64,000 nt of DNA from Caballeronia pedi (GCF_001544915.2 NZ_FCOE02000031.1:1-64000); one strand, 5' to 3'. Shown: positions 1-8,926, counted from the first letter of the stretch. Numbers and translations: made by a program. Notes: generated by a model not told the origin, from the letters alone.

Positions 1-75
1 CGCGATCTTCGCGAGCGAACCGCCGAACTTGCCTACCGCCGTACGCGCGGCCGATACGATCACTACGTCAGTCAT
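1..75 (-). CDS. phaA: Acetyl-CoA acetyltransferase (beta-ketothiolase), N-terminal 25 codons only
   Basis: Only the first 25 codons are in the window; the gene continues past base 1. The peptide begins MTDVVIVSAARTAVGKFGGS, the typical N-terminus of thiolase-family acetyl-CoA acetyltransferases, which condense two acetyl-CoA to acetoacetyl-CoA, the first step of polyhydroxybutyrate synthesis. It follows phaC by 78 bases on the same strand, the usual phaC-phaA order, so co-transcription is likely. The catalytic cysteine and histidine lie outside the window. A GGAAAC stretch shortly upstream of the ATG can act as ribosome-binding site. Confidence 0.88.
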   Translation of the reverse strand, partial: MTDVVIVSAARTAVGKFGGSLAKIA

Positions 76-153
76 TTCAGTTTCCTTTGGCATCGAATGT
101 TAATGCGGTTCCGAACGGTCTAATGCGCTCTCGCGCACAGTCACACGCGCCGT

Positions 154-2157
154 TCAGATATCGCGTTCCAATACGTAACGGCCAGGTGCGGCCTCGATCA
201 CCGGATAGGTCTTCGACCCCTGCGCGCCCGGCTTGACCTGCTCGCCGGCCTGCGCGGCGAGCCACTTCGACCAGGTCGGCCACCAGCTTCCGGGATGCTC
301 CGCCGCAGCCTCGAACCACGCATCGGGGTTCTCGGGCAGATGCTCGTCGTTGCTGTCGATCATCCAGAAACTGCGCTTGTTCTTCGACGGCGGATTGATC
401 ACGCCCGCGATGTGCCCCGACGCGCCGAGCACGAAGGTCTGCGGACCGTTCAGCACCGGCGCGGACGCATACGCCGATTTCCACGGCACGATATGGTCTT
501 CGCGCGAACCGTAGATGAAGGTCGGCAGCGTGAGACGCGACAGGTCGACCTTCTCGCCGCATACCGTCAGCGCATTCGGATTCTTCAGCTTGTTCTCGAG
601 ATACGTATTGCGCAGATACCAGACGCACATCGGGCCCGGCAGGTTCGTCGAATCGCTGTTCCAGAAGAGCAGATCGAACGCCTGCGGCGTGCGGCCCTTC
701 AGGTAGTTGTCGACGACGTAGTTCCACACCAGATCGTTCGGGCGCAGATACGAGAACGTGTTCGCGAACTCGACGCCGCGCATGAGACCGGCAGGCGCGC
801 CGTTCTTGCCGCCGATCGACTGCTCGCGCATCTGCACGTGCGCCTCGTCGACGAACACGTCGAGCACGCCGGTGTCCGAGAAGTCGAGCATCGACGTGAG
901 CAGCGTCATCGATGCCGCCGGCTCCTCGCCGCGCGCCGCCGCCACGGCGAGCGCGGTCGCGAGTATCGTTCCGCCGATGCAGAAGCCGAGCGTATTGATC
1001 TGATCCTCGCCGGTGATCTCCCGCACGACGCCGATGCTCTCGAGCACGCCCTCTTCGACGTAGTCGTCCCAGGTCTTATGCGCGATCGACTGATCCGCAT
1101 TGCGCCACGACAGGATGAACACCTGATGCCCTTCTTCGAGCGCGTAGCGCACGAGCGAGCTTTCCGGCGAGAGATCGAGGATGTAGAACTTGTTGATGCA
1201 AGGCGGCACGATCAGGAGCGGGCGTGCGTACACCTTCGGCGCGAGCGGCTTGTACTGGATCAGTTGCAGCAGCTCGTTCTCAAAGACGACCGAGCCTTCC
1301 GTCGACGCGATGTTCTTGCCGACCAGAAAACGCGATTCGTCCGACTGGGAGATCTTGCCGCGCTGCATGTCGTTCAGCAGGTTCATCATGCCCTGCCGCA
1401 GGCTTTCGCCCTTGCTCTCGATCAGCGCTTTCTGCGCTTCGGGATTGAGCGCGAGGAAATTGCTCGGCGCGGCGGCGGCGGCCCATTGCTGAATGGTGAA
1501 GCGGATGCGTTCGCGCGTTTTCGGATCGCTCTGCACCGCGTCCGCGAGTTCCTGCAGATAGCGCGCGTTCAGCAGATACCACGCGGCGGTGAACGCGTAC
1601 GCGGGCGTCGATTGCCACGAGATGTCGGTGAAGCGGCGGTCCTTCAGCGCAGTCGGATCGATGCTCTGCGCGCCCGCCTGCTTCAGCAGTTCACCCGCAT
1701 CGCGCGAATAATTGCTCTGCAATTCGTGAAGACGCTCGGGCGGAATCGCGGCGGTCGGAATTTTCGGGAGCGTCGGCAAACCCTGCATCGCCGCGCCGAA
1801 GCCCGGCATGCTGCTCGCCAGCTTCGCAAATTCCGCAAGGCCGTTCATCTTCGTGAAGTCGGGCATTTGCGGCATCGCGCCCAGTGTCGGGAACGCGGAG
1901 GGGAAACCGTTCGGGAAACCATTGGCGAACGCGCTGAATGCGGCAAACGGATTTGCAGCCGCGCCAGCGGCGTCACTCGCGGCATTCGTCTGTGGAGAGA
2001 ATTTCGACCATTGCGCGGGATCGGCGACGGAGCGCCACGCATTGAGCCATTGATCGAACGCCTGCTGTACGCCAGTCGTATCGGCCGGTGATGCCTCGGC
2101 CGAAGTGCTGTCGGCGGTACGGGAGCGGGAAGATGAGGAAGTAGATTTGGAAGCCAT
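154..2157 (-). CDS. phaC: Class I poly(3-hydroxybutyrate) polymerase
   Basis: Polymerises 3-hydroxyacyl-CoA to PHB at the surface of cytoplasmic storage granules. The alpha/beta-hydrolase core carries the PhaC box GFCIGG with nucleophile C393, then D554 (SREDHIVPW) and H582 (GASGHIAG). The spacings 161 and 28 equal those of Cupriavidus necator PhaC (C319, D480, H508), so this enzyme has about 74 extra N-terminal residues. That extension is Ser/Thr-rich at the start (residues 2-28) and then Ala/Phe/Pro-rich, with an NGFPNGFP repeat near 79-86. At 667 aa it is longer than the usual ~590. phaA follows on the same strand. Identification is secure; whether the first ATG is the real start is slightly less so. 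Confidence 0.96.
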   Translation of the reverse strand: MASKSTSSSSRSRTADSTSAEASPADTTGVQQAFDQWLNAWRSVADPAQWSKFSPQTNAASDAAGAAANPFAAFSAFANGFPNGFPSAFPTLGAMPQMPDFTKMNGLAEFAKLASSMPGFGAAMQGLPTLPKIPTAAIPPERLHELQSNYSRDAGELLKQAGAQSIDPTALKDRRFTDISWQSTPAYAFTAAWYLLNARYLQELADAVQSDPKTRERIRFTIQQWAAAAAPSNFLALNPEAQKALIESKGESLRQGMMNLLNDMQRGKISQSDESRFLVGKNIASTEGSVVFENELLQLIQYKPLAPKVYARPLLIVPPCINKFYILDLSPESSLVRYALEEGHQVFILSWRNADQSIAHKTWDDYVEEGVLESIGVVREITGEDQINTLGFCIGGTILATALAVAAARGEEPAASMTLLTSMLDFSDTGVLDVFVDEAHVQMREQSIGGKNGAPAGLMRGVEFANTFSYLRPNDLVWNYVVDNYLKGRTPQAFDLLFWNSDSTNLPGPMCVWYLRNTYLENKLKNPNALTVCGEKVDLSRLTLPTFIYGSREDHIVPWKSAYASAPVLNGPQTFVLGASGHIAGVINPPSKNKRSFWMIDSNDEHLPENPDAWFEAAAEHPGSWWPTWSKWLAAQAGEQVKPGAQGSKTYPVIEAAPGRYVLERDI

Positions 2158-2474
2158 ACCCGCTATTGACCTGTGAGTCTCGCAAGACTTGGATTGCTAA
2201 CGCAGGCATCGCCGGGCTTTCCTCGACCAGCGCGCAAGTGTTGGTGCGCCTTATGCGCGTGGCAAGTAGTGCCTTGCTACGCCGTGCCCGATTGAATGAA
2301 TTCCAGGAACATTCTTGCTCCAGGATGTCAGGCATGTCAATGCTTCGTCCCGATTTTGCCGCAGTGCGATATTTTTTTAATTATCGTTTTCCCCCATGCG
2401 AAATATTACGCTCATACGAGGCTTCGTCATGGGAAGGAAACGGTTGTCGGGCACACTGCGACTGCTGACTCCGG
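2158..2474. other. Intergenic region between pgeF and phaC
   Basis: 317 bases without a convincing gene. On the minus strand it holds the leader of phaC and a candidate sigma-70 promoter (2311-2340). A/T-rich DNA at about 2367-2410 lies upstream of that promoter and could act as an UP element. I see no strong terminator for pgeF here. Confidence 0.6.
2311..2340 (-). promoter_or_regulatory. Candidate sigma-70 promoter of phaC
   Basis: Read on the minus strand, a perfect -35 TTGACA (2335-2340) is followed after 18 bases by AAGAAT (2311-2316) as -10. It lies about 150 bases upstream of the phaC start, with A/T-rich DNA behind it. This is a prediction from sequence only. Confidence 0.45.
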
Positions 2475-3311
2475 TCAATCTGCGAGCCAGATCATCGCTG
2501 CCATGCGGCCAGTCACGCGGTCACGCCGATACGAATAAAAACGCTCGTTTTCCGTGACCGTGCAATGCGTGCCGCCATAAATGCGCGCGGCGTCCACGCC
2601 CAGATCGGCGAGACGCAGGCGTGCGAGCGCGTAGATATCGGCGAAATATTTGGCAGGCGCGCCGCCCGCCGGTCTGAACGCGGCTTTCGTCATATCGCGA
2701 CGATCCGGCCGCGCGGCCGCGACAAAGGCATCGAGCACGTCCTCACCGACTTCGAACGCCGCCGGACCGATCGCCGGCCCGAGAAAGGCGTTGAGCGTCG
2801 ACGCCGGCACGCCCGCGAGCGTCGCCACGCGCTCGCCCGTCTTCTCGATGATGCCGCCCGCGAGACCCCGCCAGCCCGCGTGCGCGGCGCCGACCGCGCG
2901 GCCGTCGTCATCGCAGAAGAGCACGGGCAGGCAGTCGGCCGTCATCACGACGCACACGATATCCGCGCGATCCGTCACGCTGGCGTCGGCGCGCGTGCGA
3001 TCGCCGTGCGCGAGGCGGTCGATGACCACGTGCGCATCCTCGACCTGCGTGCCGTGGATCTGTTCGAGCCACGCAGCCGGGCGATTACCCGTCGATGCGA
3101 GCGCGCGGCGGCGATTTTCCTTTACCGCCTCCGGCGCATCGCCCGACGAAAAGCCGAGATTGAGTCCGCCCGCGCCGGGCGTGCCGCCGCCGTATGGCGC
3201 CTCGCTCACGCCGCCCGCGCGCGTCGACACGAATGCCCGCACGCGCGGCGAAACGCGCCAATGCGGCCACAGACAGTCATTCGGTTGCAGTTCGGCTGCG
3301 TCGCGCGTCAT
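2475..3311 (-). CDS. pgeF: Purine nucleoside phosphorylase / laccase-domain protein, YfiH (PgeF) family
   Basis: A member of the DUF152/YfiH family, cytosolic zinc proteins. Members have been described as purine nucleoside phosphorylase/adenosine deaminase, as multicopper-oxidase-like, and in E. coli (PgeF) as an editor of mis-incorporated peptidoglycan precursors. The family's metal ligands are visible: H86 in QIHGTQ, C127 in TADCLP and H144 in HAGWRG. The 278 aa length is normal. Its ATG overlaps the stop of rluD by four bases (ATGA), so the two are translationally coupled, as in many proteobacteria. The family call is secure; the physiological reaction in this organism is not shown by sequence. 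Confidence 0.9.
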   Translation of the reverse strand: MTRDAAELQPNDCLWPHWRVSPRVRAFVSTRAGGVSEAPYGGGTPGAGGLNLGFSSGDAPEAVKENRRRALASTGNRPAAWLEQIHGTQVEDAHVVIDRLAHGDRTRADASVTDRADIVCVVMTADCLPVLFCDDDGRAVGAAHAGWRGLAGGIIEKTGERVATLAGVPASTLNAFLGPAIGPAAFEVGEDVLDAFVAAARPDRRDMTKAAFRPAGGAPAKYFADIYALARLRLADLGVDAARIYGGTHCTVTENERFYSYRRDRVTGRMAAMIWLAD

Positions 3312-4489
3312 GCTTCGTCGTCCTCGTCATCTTCGTCGTCCCAGTCGTCTTCGTCCGTGCCCATTTCATAGGCTTCGGCGAAGTCGTCGTCCTCGTCGAA
3401 TTCGACGTTCTCGTCATGCCCGAAACCGAGTTCGGTCGCGAGCGCCGCGAGATCGTCGGGCACGTCCGCGCGCCAGTGCACCTCCTTGCCCGTCGCCGGA
3501 TGAATCAGGCCGAGCCGCCACGCGTGCAGCGCCTGACGCGCGAAATCGTTGGGCAGCGGCCGAACCGATCGTTTGCCGCGCGCGTGCCCGTACACCGGAT
3601 CGCCCAGCAGCGGATGCTGGATGTGCGCGCAGTGCACGCGAATCTGATGCGTGCGGCCGGTTTCAAGGTCGCAGTGGATCGCGCTGACCGGCTGACCGTG
3701 CCACGTCGCCCGGTCGATGGTCCGGAAATGCGTGCGCGCCGGCTTTCCCGATGCGGTCTTCACGACCGCCATGCGCGTGCGCTCGCGCGGATCGCGGCCG
3801 ATGGGCGCGTCGATCGTGCCGTCTTCGGGCATCGTGCCCCACACGAACGCGACATAGCGGCGCTTCACCGTGCGCGCCTGCAACTGGCGCACGAGGTCGG
3901 TCTGCGCCTCGAGCGTGCGCGCGACGACCATCAGTCCGGACGTTTCCTTGTCCAGCCGATGCACGATGCCCGCACGCGGCAGGCCGGCGGCGGCATCGCC
4001 GTAACGATGCAGCAGGCCGTTGAGCAGCGTGCCGCTCCAGTTGCCCGCGGCCGGATGCACGACCATGCCCGCCGGCTTGTTGACGACGACGAGCGTGTCG
4101 TCCTCATACACGATATGCAGCGGCACTGGCTCGGGCGCGAACGCGAGCTGCTCCGGCAGGAGGTCCGGCACGAGCGTGATCGTCGCGCCGAGCGGCACGG
4201 GCTGACGCACTTTCGCGCCCGCGCCGTCGACCAGCACGCGCCCTTCCTCGATCCAGCTCTGCAGGCGGCTGCGCGAGAACTCCGGAAAAAGTTTGGCGAG
4301 CACCTTGTCGAGCCGGTCGCCCGCAAGTGCGTCGGGCACGCGCGCCTCGCGCGGCGCTTCGCGGCCCGCGCCGCCGGTCGAATCGGCGGATGCTGAGCCG
4401 GCGCGGGTGGCGCATGGGCTATAATCTTCAGGTTGGTCTTTGGTACTACGAGTACTTGAGCGGGTCATTTGAACGAGATTCGGCGGCAT
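3308..4489 (-). CDS. rluD: 23S rRNA pseudouridine(1911/1915/1917) synthase RluD
   Basis: Makes pseudouridines in helix 69 of 23S rRNA. An N-terminal S4 RNA-binding domain (about residues 54-108) is followed by the RluA-type catalytic domain with the HRLDKETSG motif, catalytic D180. It is 393 aa against about 326 in E. coli. The excess is a low-complexity N-terminal segment (1-50) and a very acidic C-terminal tail (358-393, about 23 Asp/Glu in 36). A second ATG at 4468 is also possible; neither start has a clear ribosome-binding site. It is divergent from bamD and overlaps pgeF. Confidence 0.93.
   Translation of the reverse strand: MPPNLVQMTRSSTRSTKDQPEDYSPCATRAGSASADSTGGAGREAPREARVPDALAGDRLDKVLAKLFPEFSRSRLQSWIEEGRVLVDGAGAKVRQPVPLGATITLVPDLLPEQLAFAPEPVPLHIVYEDDTLVVVNKPAGMVVHPAAGNWSGTLLNGLLHRYGDAAAGLPRAGIVHRLDKETSGLMVVARTLEAQTDLVRQLQARTVKRRYVAFVWGTMPEDGTIDAPIGRDPRERTRMAVVKTASGKPARTHFRTIDRATWHGQPVSAIHCDLETGRTHQIRVHCAHIQHPLLGDPVYGHARGKRSVRPLPNDFARQALHAWRLGLIHPATGKEVHWRADVPDDLAALATELGFGHDENVEFDEDDDFAEAYEMGTDEDDWDDEDDEDDEA
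4420..4425 (+). promoter_or_regulatory. Candidate -10 box of bamD promoter
   Basis: A perfect TATAAT on the plus strand lies inside the 5' end of rluD, about 130 bases before the bamD start. No good -35 is visible 17-18 bases upstream, so it is only a candidate. Confidence 0.4.
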
Positions 4490-4554
4490 GATTTGAATGC
4501 CGCGCCGGAAATACAGCTAGAACAGCGAGAATCAGCCAGGAATAGCAAGCACTG

Positions 4555-5388
4555 ATGCGAGCCTTCAACACCATTCATCTCTCGATGCGTCAATCGATCA
4601 AGTATCTGGCACTGGCCGCGAGCGTCGCCATCGTAACGGCCTGTCATGGCCTGCCCGAGAAGACCGACGAAACGGCAACGTGGAATAACAACAAATTATA
4701 TACGGAGGCACAGGACGCGCTATCCGGCAGCGACTGGGGCAAGTGCGCCAAGTATTTCGAAGCGCTCGAAGGCCGCGACCCGTTCGGCCATTTCGCGCAG
4801 CAGGCGCAGATCAACGTCGCGTACTGCAACTGGAAGGATAGCGAAACCGCCAACGCCGACCAGGCCATCGACCGTTTCATCAAGCTGCACCCGGATCATC
4901 CCGAGATCGCCTATGCGTACTATCTCAAGGGCATGATCCACTTCAACGACGACCTCGGCCTCTTCGGCCGCTTCTCGGGTCAGGACATGAGCGAGCGCGA
5001 TCCGAAATCGCTGCGCGAGTCCTATGACGCGTTCAAGGTCGTCGTCGACAAATATCCGCAAAGCAAGTACGCGCCCGACGCCGCGCAGCGCATGCGCTAT
5101 ATCGTCAACGCGCTCGCGTCGCACGAAGTGCATGCGGCGGATTATTACTATCGCCGTGGCGCGTATGTGGCCGCGATCAACCGCGCGCAACTCGCGATCC
5201 GCGAGTACAAGAACGCGCCGGCGACGGAAGACGCGCTGCACATCATGATGCTGTCGTACGAGAAGCTCGATCAGCCGCAACTCGCCGACGACACCAAGCG
5301 CGTGCTCGCCGCGACGTTCCCGGACAGCCCGTATGTCACAGGCAAGCGCCGCGCGAACGCCGACAAGCCCTGGTATCAGATCTGGTAA
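4555..5388 (+). CDS. bamD: Outer membrane protein assembly factor BamD (ComL) lipoprotein
   Basis: Essential periplasm-facing lipoprotein of the BAM complex, which inserts beta-barrel proteins into the outer membrane. The signal peptide ends in a lipobox, IVTAC, with lipidated C30. The mature part is built of TPR-like helical repeats typical of BamD/ComL (for example WGKCAKYFEALEGRDPFG and the KYPQSKYAPDA repeat). The length, 277 aa, is normal. The ATG at 4555 has an AGGAA about 12 bases upstream; an internal ATG at 4585 (MRQSIKYL) would also keep the signal peptide but lacks a visible ribosome-binding site. Its partner bamB is at about 23.3-24.4 kb. Confidence 0.96.
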   Translation: MRAFNTIHLSMRQSIKYLALAASVAIVTACHGLPEKTDETATWNNNKLYTEAQDALSGSDWGKCAKYFEALEGRDPFGHFAQQAQINVAYCNWKDSETANADQAIDRFIKLHPDHPEIAYAYYLKGMIHFNDDLGLFGRFSGQDMSERDPKSLRESYDAFKVVVDKYPQSKYAPDAAQRMRYIVNALASHEVHAADYYYRRGAYVAAINRAQLAIREYKNAPATEDALHIMMLSYEKLDQPQLADDTKRVLAATFPDSPYVTGKRRANADKPWYQIW

Positions 5389-5405
5389 CACGCTTCCAGA
5401 CAGAA

Positions 5406-5436
5406 ACGGCCGGTTGAATCAACCGGCCGTTTTTTT
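5406..5436 (+). terminator. Rho-independent terminator after bamD
   Basis: A 10-bp perfect stem (ACGGCCGGTT / AACCGGCCGT) with a five-base loop runs into seven T. It starts 18 bases after the bamD stop and lies between the convergent bamD and dinG. Confidence 0.92.
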
Positions 5437-5465
5437 GCATCGACGAAAACTTAGGATGCCGATCG

Positions 5466-7694
5466 TTATTCGGCCAGCTCCGTCTTCCATTTCGCCGCAT
5501 CACTGAAGAATTCGCGCACGACGTCGAGTTCGCGCGTGCGCTTGAACGGCGGCAGGCTTTGCCAGATGCGTCGCCCGTAGGGTTTGTCGACGAGCCGCGT
5601 GTCGCAGATCATCAGCACGCCTCGATCCGTCTCCGCGCGAATCAGACGCCCCGCGCCCTGCTTGAGCGTGATCACCGCCTGCGGCAACTGGTGCACCGCG
5701 AACGGGCTCAGGCCTTTTTTCGTCAGTGCGTCGAGACGCGCGGCAAGCACCGGATCGTCGGGCGGCGCGAACGGCAATTTGTCGATGACGACGAGCGACA
5801 GCGCATCGCCGCGCACATCGACGCCTTCCCAGAAGCTCTGGCTGCCCACGAGAATCGCGTTGCCGTACGCGCGGAATCGATCGAGCAACTCGGTGCGGCT
5901 CGCGTCGCCCTGCACGAGCAGCGGATTGTCCCAGCCGCGCCGCTCGATCACATCGCGCAGACGCGTGGCGATCCGGTCCACCGCGCGCAGCGTCGTGCAC
6001 AGCACGAACACGCCGCCACCCGCCGACTCGATCACGGGCAGCGCGGCTTCGAACACGGCATCGGTGAATTGCGGCGAGGAAGGCTGCGGCAGATTGCGCG
6101 GAACGTACAGCAAGCCTTGCGACGGGTAATCGAACGGGCTCGGCAAGGTCATCGAACGGCGCGCGTTGAGGCCCATCTGCGCCGCGTAATGCGTGAAGTC
6201 GCCGCGCACCGAAAGCGTCGCCGATGTGAAGATCCACGCGCGTGGCACGCCCGCGCGCTGTTTCGCGAAGATCGGCGCGACCGACAGCGGCGTCTCGTGC
6301 AACTGAACCGTGTGCGAGAACACTTCGATCCAGCGCACCATTTCGTTCGGCTCTTCCTTCGCGGCTTGCCTCGCAGTCTCTTCGTCGCCGACGACGGCGC
6401 GTTCGAGCGAAGTCGGCGGCGTGGTCCAACCGGCCAGCAGATCCTGCAATTCGCGCGCGCGACGAACCAGCGCCTGCAGCGATTCCGCGCGCTCCGCATG
6501 AGACGCCAGCGCGGACGTGAGCGCCGACAGATGCGTCTCCAGCGTGTCGAGCGCTTCGAAGAGCGGATGGCCGTCAGGCAACTGCCCGAGCGACAGGCGC
6601 ACCGAATCTTCCTTGAACACGAGCCGCAGATCGCGCGCCGCGCGCTCCAGCGCCGCGCCGAGCTTGGTCCAGTCCGCCGCATCGCGCGCGTGCGAAAGAC
6701 CTTCGGCGACCGTATCGCGCGCGAGTTCGAGCAACTGCGTGGTCGAGAGCGTCTCGCCGAAAAAGAGCGTCGCCGTCTCGGGCAACTGATGCGCTTCGTC
6801 GAAGACGATGGTGTTCGCGGTCGGCAGAAGTTCGGCCATGCCGGTGTCGCGCAGCATCACATCGGCAAAAAAGAGGTGATGATTTACCACGACGATGTCT
6901 GCCTGCTGCGCTTCCTTGCGCGCCTGCATCACGAAACATTCCTTGTAATGCGGGCATTCCTGGCCGAGACAGTTGTCGCGCGTGGACGTGACCATCGGCC
7001 AGACCGGCGAATTTTCCGGCACGCTCGCAAGCTCGGCCTTGTCGCCGGTGCGGGTGATCTTCGCGAAACGGATGATTTCCTGCAGATGCGACGTGTCCTG
7101 GCGCGTCGGCAGGCGGCCGTTGTCGGCGGTGCGTTCCAGGTAGTAATGGCACAGGTAGTTGGCGCGGCCCTTGAGCATCGCGATGGACACCGGCACCGCG
7201 AGCGCGTCGCGCACGGTCGGGATATCGCGCTGAAAGAGCTGATCCTGCAGATGCTTGGTGCCCGTCGACACAATGACCTTGCCGCCCCACAGCATGGCCG
7301 GGACGAGATACGCGTAGGTCTTGCCCGTGCCCGTGCCCGCCTCGACGATGAGCGTGTTCTCGCCGCCGTCGATGGCCGCGTTCGCCGTCGCGATGCCGAT
7401 GTCGTCGGCCGGCTGCTCGTCGGACGCGTACGGCTTGTCCGACGGCCCGAGCTTGCGCGCGGGGCGGCGTTGCGCCTCGAACATCGCGGGCTCGGGCATC
7501 GCGCGGCCCGACGCTTCCATCGCGGCCGCGACCGAGCGCGCCATTTCGATCTGCGAGGCGCGCGGCCGGTAACCGTCGATCGCGCGCGCGAGCAGGCCTT
7601 GCGCGGCGAAGATGGCATCCAGCTCGACGCCGCGCTTGCTGGTCAACGCGAGCGGCGCGTTCGCGTCGTCAGTGTTTTGTGTGGGTGAGTTCAA
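5466..7694 (-). CDS. dinG: ATP-dependent DNA helicase, DinG/YoaA (XPD-like) family
   Basis: A 742 aa superfamily 2 helicase with an iron-sulfur cluster, expected to unwind DNA and R-loop or fork structures 5' to 3'. Visible motifs: Q-motif YRPRASQIEMA (42-52), Walker A GTGTGKT (120-126), four cluster cysteines C182, C242, C247 and C253, and the DEAH box 299-302. C-terminal helicase motifs include GSQSFWEGVDV and QGAGRLIR. About 65 residues separate the Q-motif from Walker A, longer than in E. coli DinG. Translation appears to begin at TTG: an in-frame TAG lies two codons upstream and the first ATG lies within the Q-motif. Whether DinG or YoaA is the better name is unclear. Confidence 0.9.
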   Translation of the reverse strand: MNSPTQNTDDANAPLALTSKRGVELDAIFAAQGLLARAIDGYRPRASQIEMARSVAAAMEASGRAMPEPAMFEAQRRPARKLGPSDKPYASDEQPADDIGIATANAAIDGGENTLIVEAGTGTGKTYAYLVPAMLWGGKVIVSTGTKHLQDQLFQRDIPTVRDALAVPVSIAMLKGRANYLCHYYLERTADNGRLPTRQDTSHLQEIIRFAKITRTGDKAELASVPENSPVWPMVTSTRDNCLGQECPHYKECFVMQARKEAQQADIVVVNHHLFFADVMLRDTGMAELLPTANTIVFDEAHQLPETATLFFGETLSTTQLLELARDTVAEGLSHARDAADWTKLGAALERAARDLRLVFKEDSVRLSLGQLPDGHPLFEALDTLETHLSALTSALASHAERAESLQALVRRARELQDLLAGWTTPPTSLERAVVGDEETARQAAKEEPNEMVRWIEVFSHTVQLHETPLSVAPIFAKQRAGVPRAWIFTSATLSVRGDFTHYAAQMGLNARRSMTLPSPFDYPSQGLLYVPRNLPQPSSPQFTDAVFEAALPVIESAGGGVFVLCTTLRAVDRIATRLRDVIERRGWDNPLLVQGDASRTELLDRFRAYGNAILVGSQSFWEGVDVRGDALSLVVIDKLPFAPPDDPVLAARLDALTKKGLSPFAVHQLPQAVITLKQGAGRLIRAETDRGVLMICDTRLVDKPYGRRIWQSLPPFKRTRELDVVREFFSDAAKWKTELAE

Positions 7695-7789
7695 GGCGTG
7701 CTAGATCCTGCGGCGGGTTTCGGCGAGATTCGGCGGCCGCGCACGCGAAGCGCCGACGCCAGCACGAGCCCGCGGCCGGCGCGCGGCGT

Positions 7790-8023
7790 TCAGTGCGCGT
7801 CCGAGTCCAGCTGCAATTGCAGCAGGAGTATGGTGTCCTTCACCTTGAGCTTGCGCTTTTTCAGGCGCCTCAGCTCCAGGTCGTCGATGCCGGACAGCTT
7901 GTCGATCAGCGTGTCCAGGCTATGGTGCTCTTCCTGCAACTGCGCGATGCGATCGCGAAGCACGGCGGCATCCATGGCGGGTTGTCGGGGTGCGTGCGGG
8001 GATTCACTCAAGCGCTGCTGCAT
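7790..8023 (-). CDS. YdcH-family (DUF465) small coiled-coil protein
   Basis: A 77-residue, highly charged alpha-helical protein matching the DUF465/YdcH family: a first helix with QLQEEHHSLDTLIDKL, a short turn, then LRRLKKRKLKVKDTIL, predicted to form an antiparallel helical hairpin. Its function is unknown. An ATG with GGAGG-like sequence (CCTCC on the plus strand at about 8029-8034) just upstream supports the start. It lies upstream of dinG on the same strand, 95 bases away. Confidence 0.85.
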   Translation of the reverse strand: MQQRLSESPHAPRQPAMDAAVLRDRIAQLQEEHHSLDTLIDKLSGIDDLELRRLKKRKLKVKDTILLLQLQLDSDAH

Positions 8024-8086
8024 GCTCGCCTCCTTTCATCCACTTTGCTCGGGCCAGCCCGCGTTCGCGCGGCGAGTCCGACGGTC

Positions 8087-8926
8087 CTACTTGGCTTGCT
8101 GTTGTTGCTGTTGCTGCAGTTTCAGCTGCTCCTGGCGCTCCTGTTCCTGCTGCTGCGCCTTTTCCTGCGCCTTTCTGGCGGCTTCCTTCTGACGGGCCTC
8201 GACTTCCGCGCGATGTTGCGCGGCTTCCTGCTGCTTCTGGTCGAAGCGCTGAGCCTTTTGCTCGCGCTCCTGCGCATCCTGCACGCCGCGCGCGCGCGCT
8301 TCGTCCAGCTTCTTCTGATAGTCCGCCTGCTTTTGATCGTACGCCGCCTGATTGGCCGCGCGCTGCGGCGCCTCGGCGTTGCGTTCGGCGGCGGCGAGCG
8401 CGTTCTGGCGCTGCCTGTCCTCGAAAGCCTTCTGGCTCGCCTGCTCGCTCGCCGCGCGCTGCGGCGCTTCCGCCTCATATTGCGCCCGTTTGATCGCCGT
8501 CTGCTGGTCGCGTTGCTTCGCGCGTTCGGCGCGCTGCTCGTCGTCGAGTGCGAGTTGTTGCTGGCGGATCTGCTGACGCGTCTCGCGCATTTCGTTGCGC
8601 GCGTTGTCGAGACAGTGGTTCACGAAGAACTTGCTGTAGCAGTCGTGCTGCTTCACGCCGTAGCGGTAATTGTTTTCCTCGGTGCGCTGATCCAGCGCCT
8701 TCTGACGCTGGGCGAACTCGCCTTTCAGCGCGTCATCGGCGCTTTGTTCAGCGGACGGCGCCGCGTCGAGCGGACGCGCGCTCACGGACGTACCGGGATC
8801 GATCGGCTTTGCGGATTGAGCGAGCGCGCCGTGCGGCGCGAGTGCGCCCGACGCGCACAGCAGCGCCAGAGCCGCGGCGGCAGGCACATTTGAAAGGCGA
8901 AAGTTGTGCAAATGGATGAACGGCAA
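8087..8926 (-). CDS. Exported Gln/Glu/Arg-rich coiled-coil protein of unknown function
   Basis: A 279-residue protein I do not recognise beyond similar uncharacterised Burkholderia proteins. A probable signal peptide (1-36, ending ALAQ) is followed by a short Ala/Pro segment. A region with two cysteines, C96 and C105 (CYSKFFVNHC), could form a disulfide. A long Gln/Glu/Arg/Lys-rich coiled coil (about 108-279) ends in a polyglutamine stretch. The only upstream start is TTG at 8926; an in-frame TGA lies five codons before it. It is divergent from tex and 63 bases upstream of the YdcH-like gene. A structural role in the periplasm is possible but not shown. Confidence 0.7.
   Translation of the reverse strand: MPFIHLHNFRLSNVPAAAALALLCASGALAPHGALAQSAKPIDPGTSVSARPLDAAPSAEQSADDALKGEFAQRQKALDQRTEENNYRYGVKQHDCYSKFFVNHCLDNARNEMRETRQQIRQQQLALDDEQRAERAKQRDQQTAIKRAQYEAEAPQRAASEQASQKAFEDRQRQNALAAAERNAEAPQRAANQAAYDQKQADYQKKLDEARARGVQDAQEREQKAQRFDQKQQEAAQHRAEVEARQKEAARKAQEKAQQQEQERQEQLKLQQQQQQQAK

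Noticed and set aside
2166..2468. Short open frames in the phaC upstream region
   Set aside because: No ribosome-binding site or family features; the DNA here looks like promoter sequence.
5559..7688. A 709-codon frame antisense to the DinG-type helicase
   Set aside because: Arg-rich translation with no domain, while the sense strand carries all helicase motifs.
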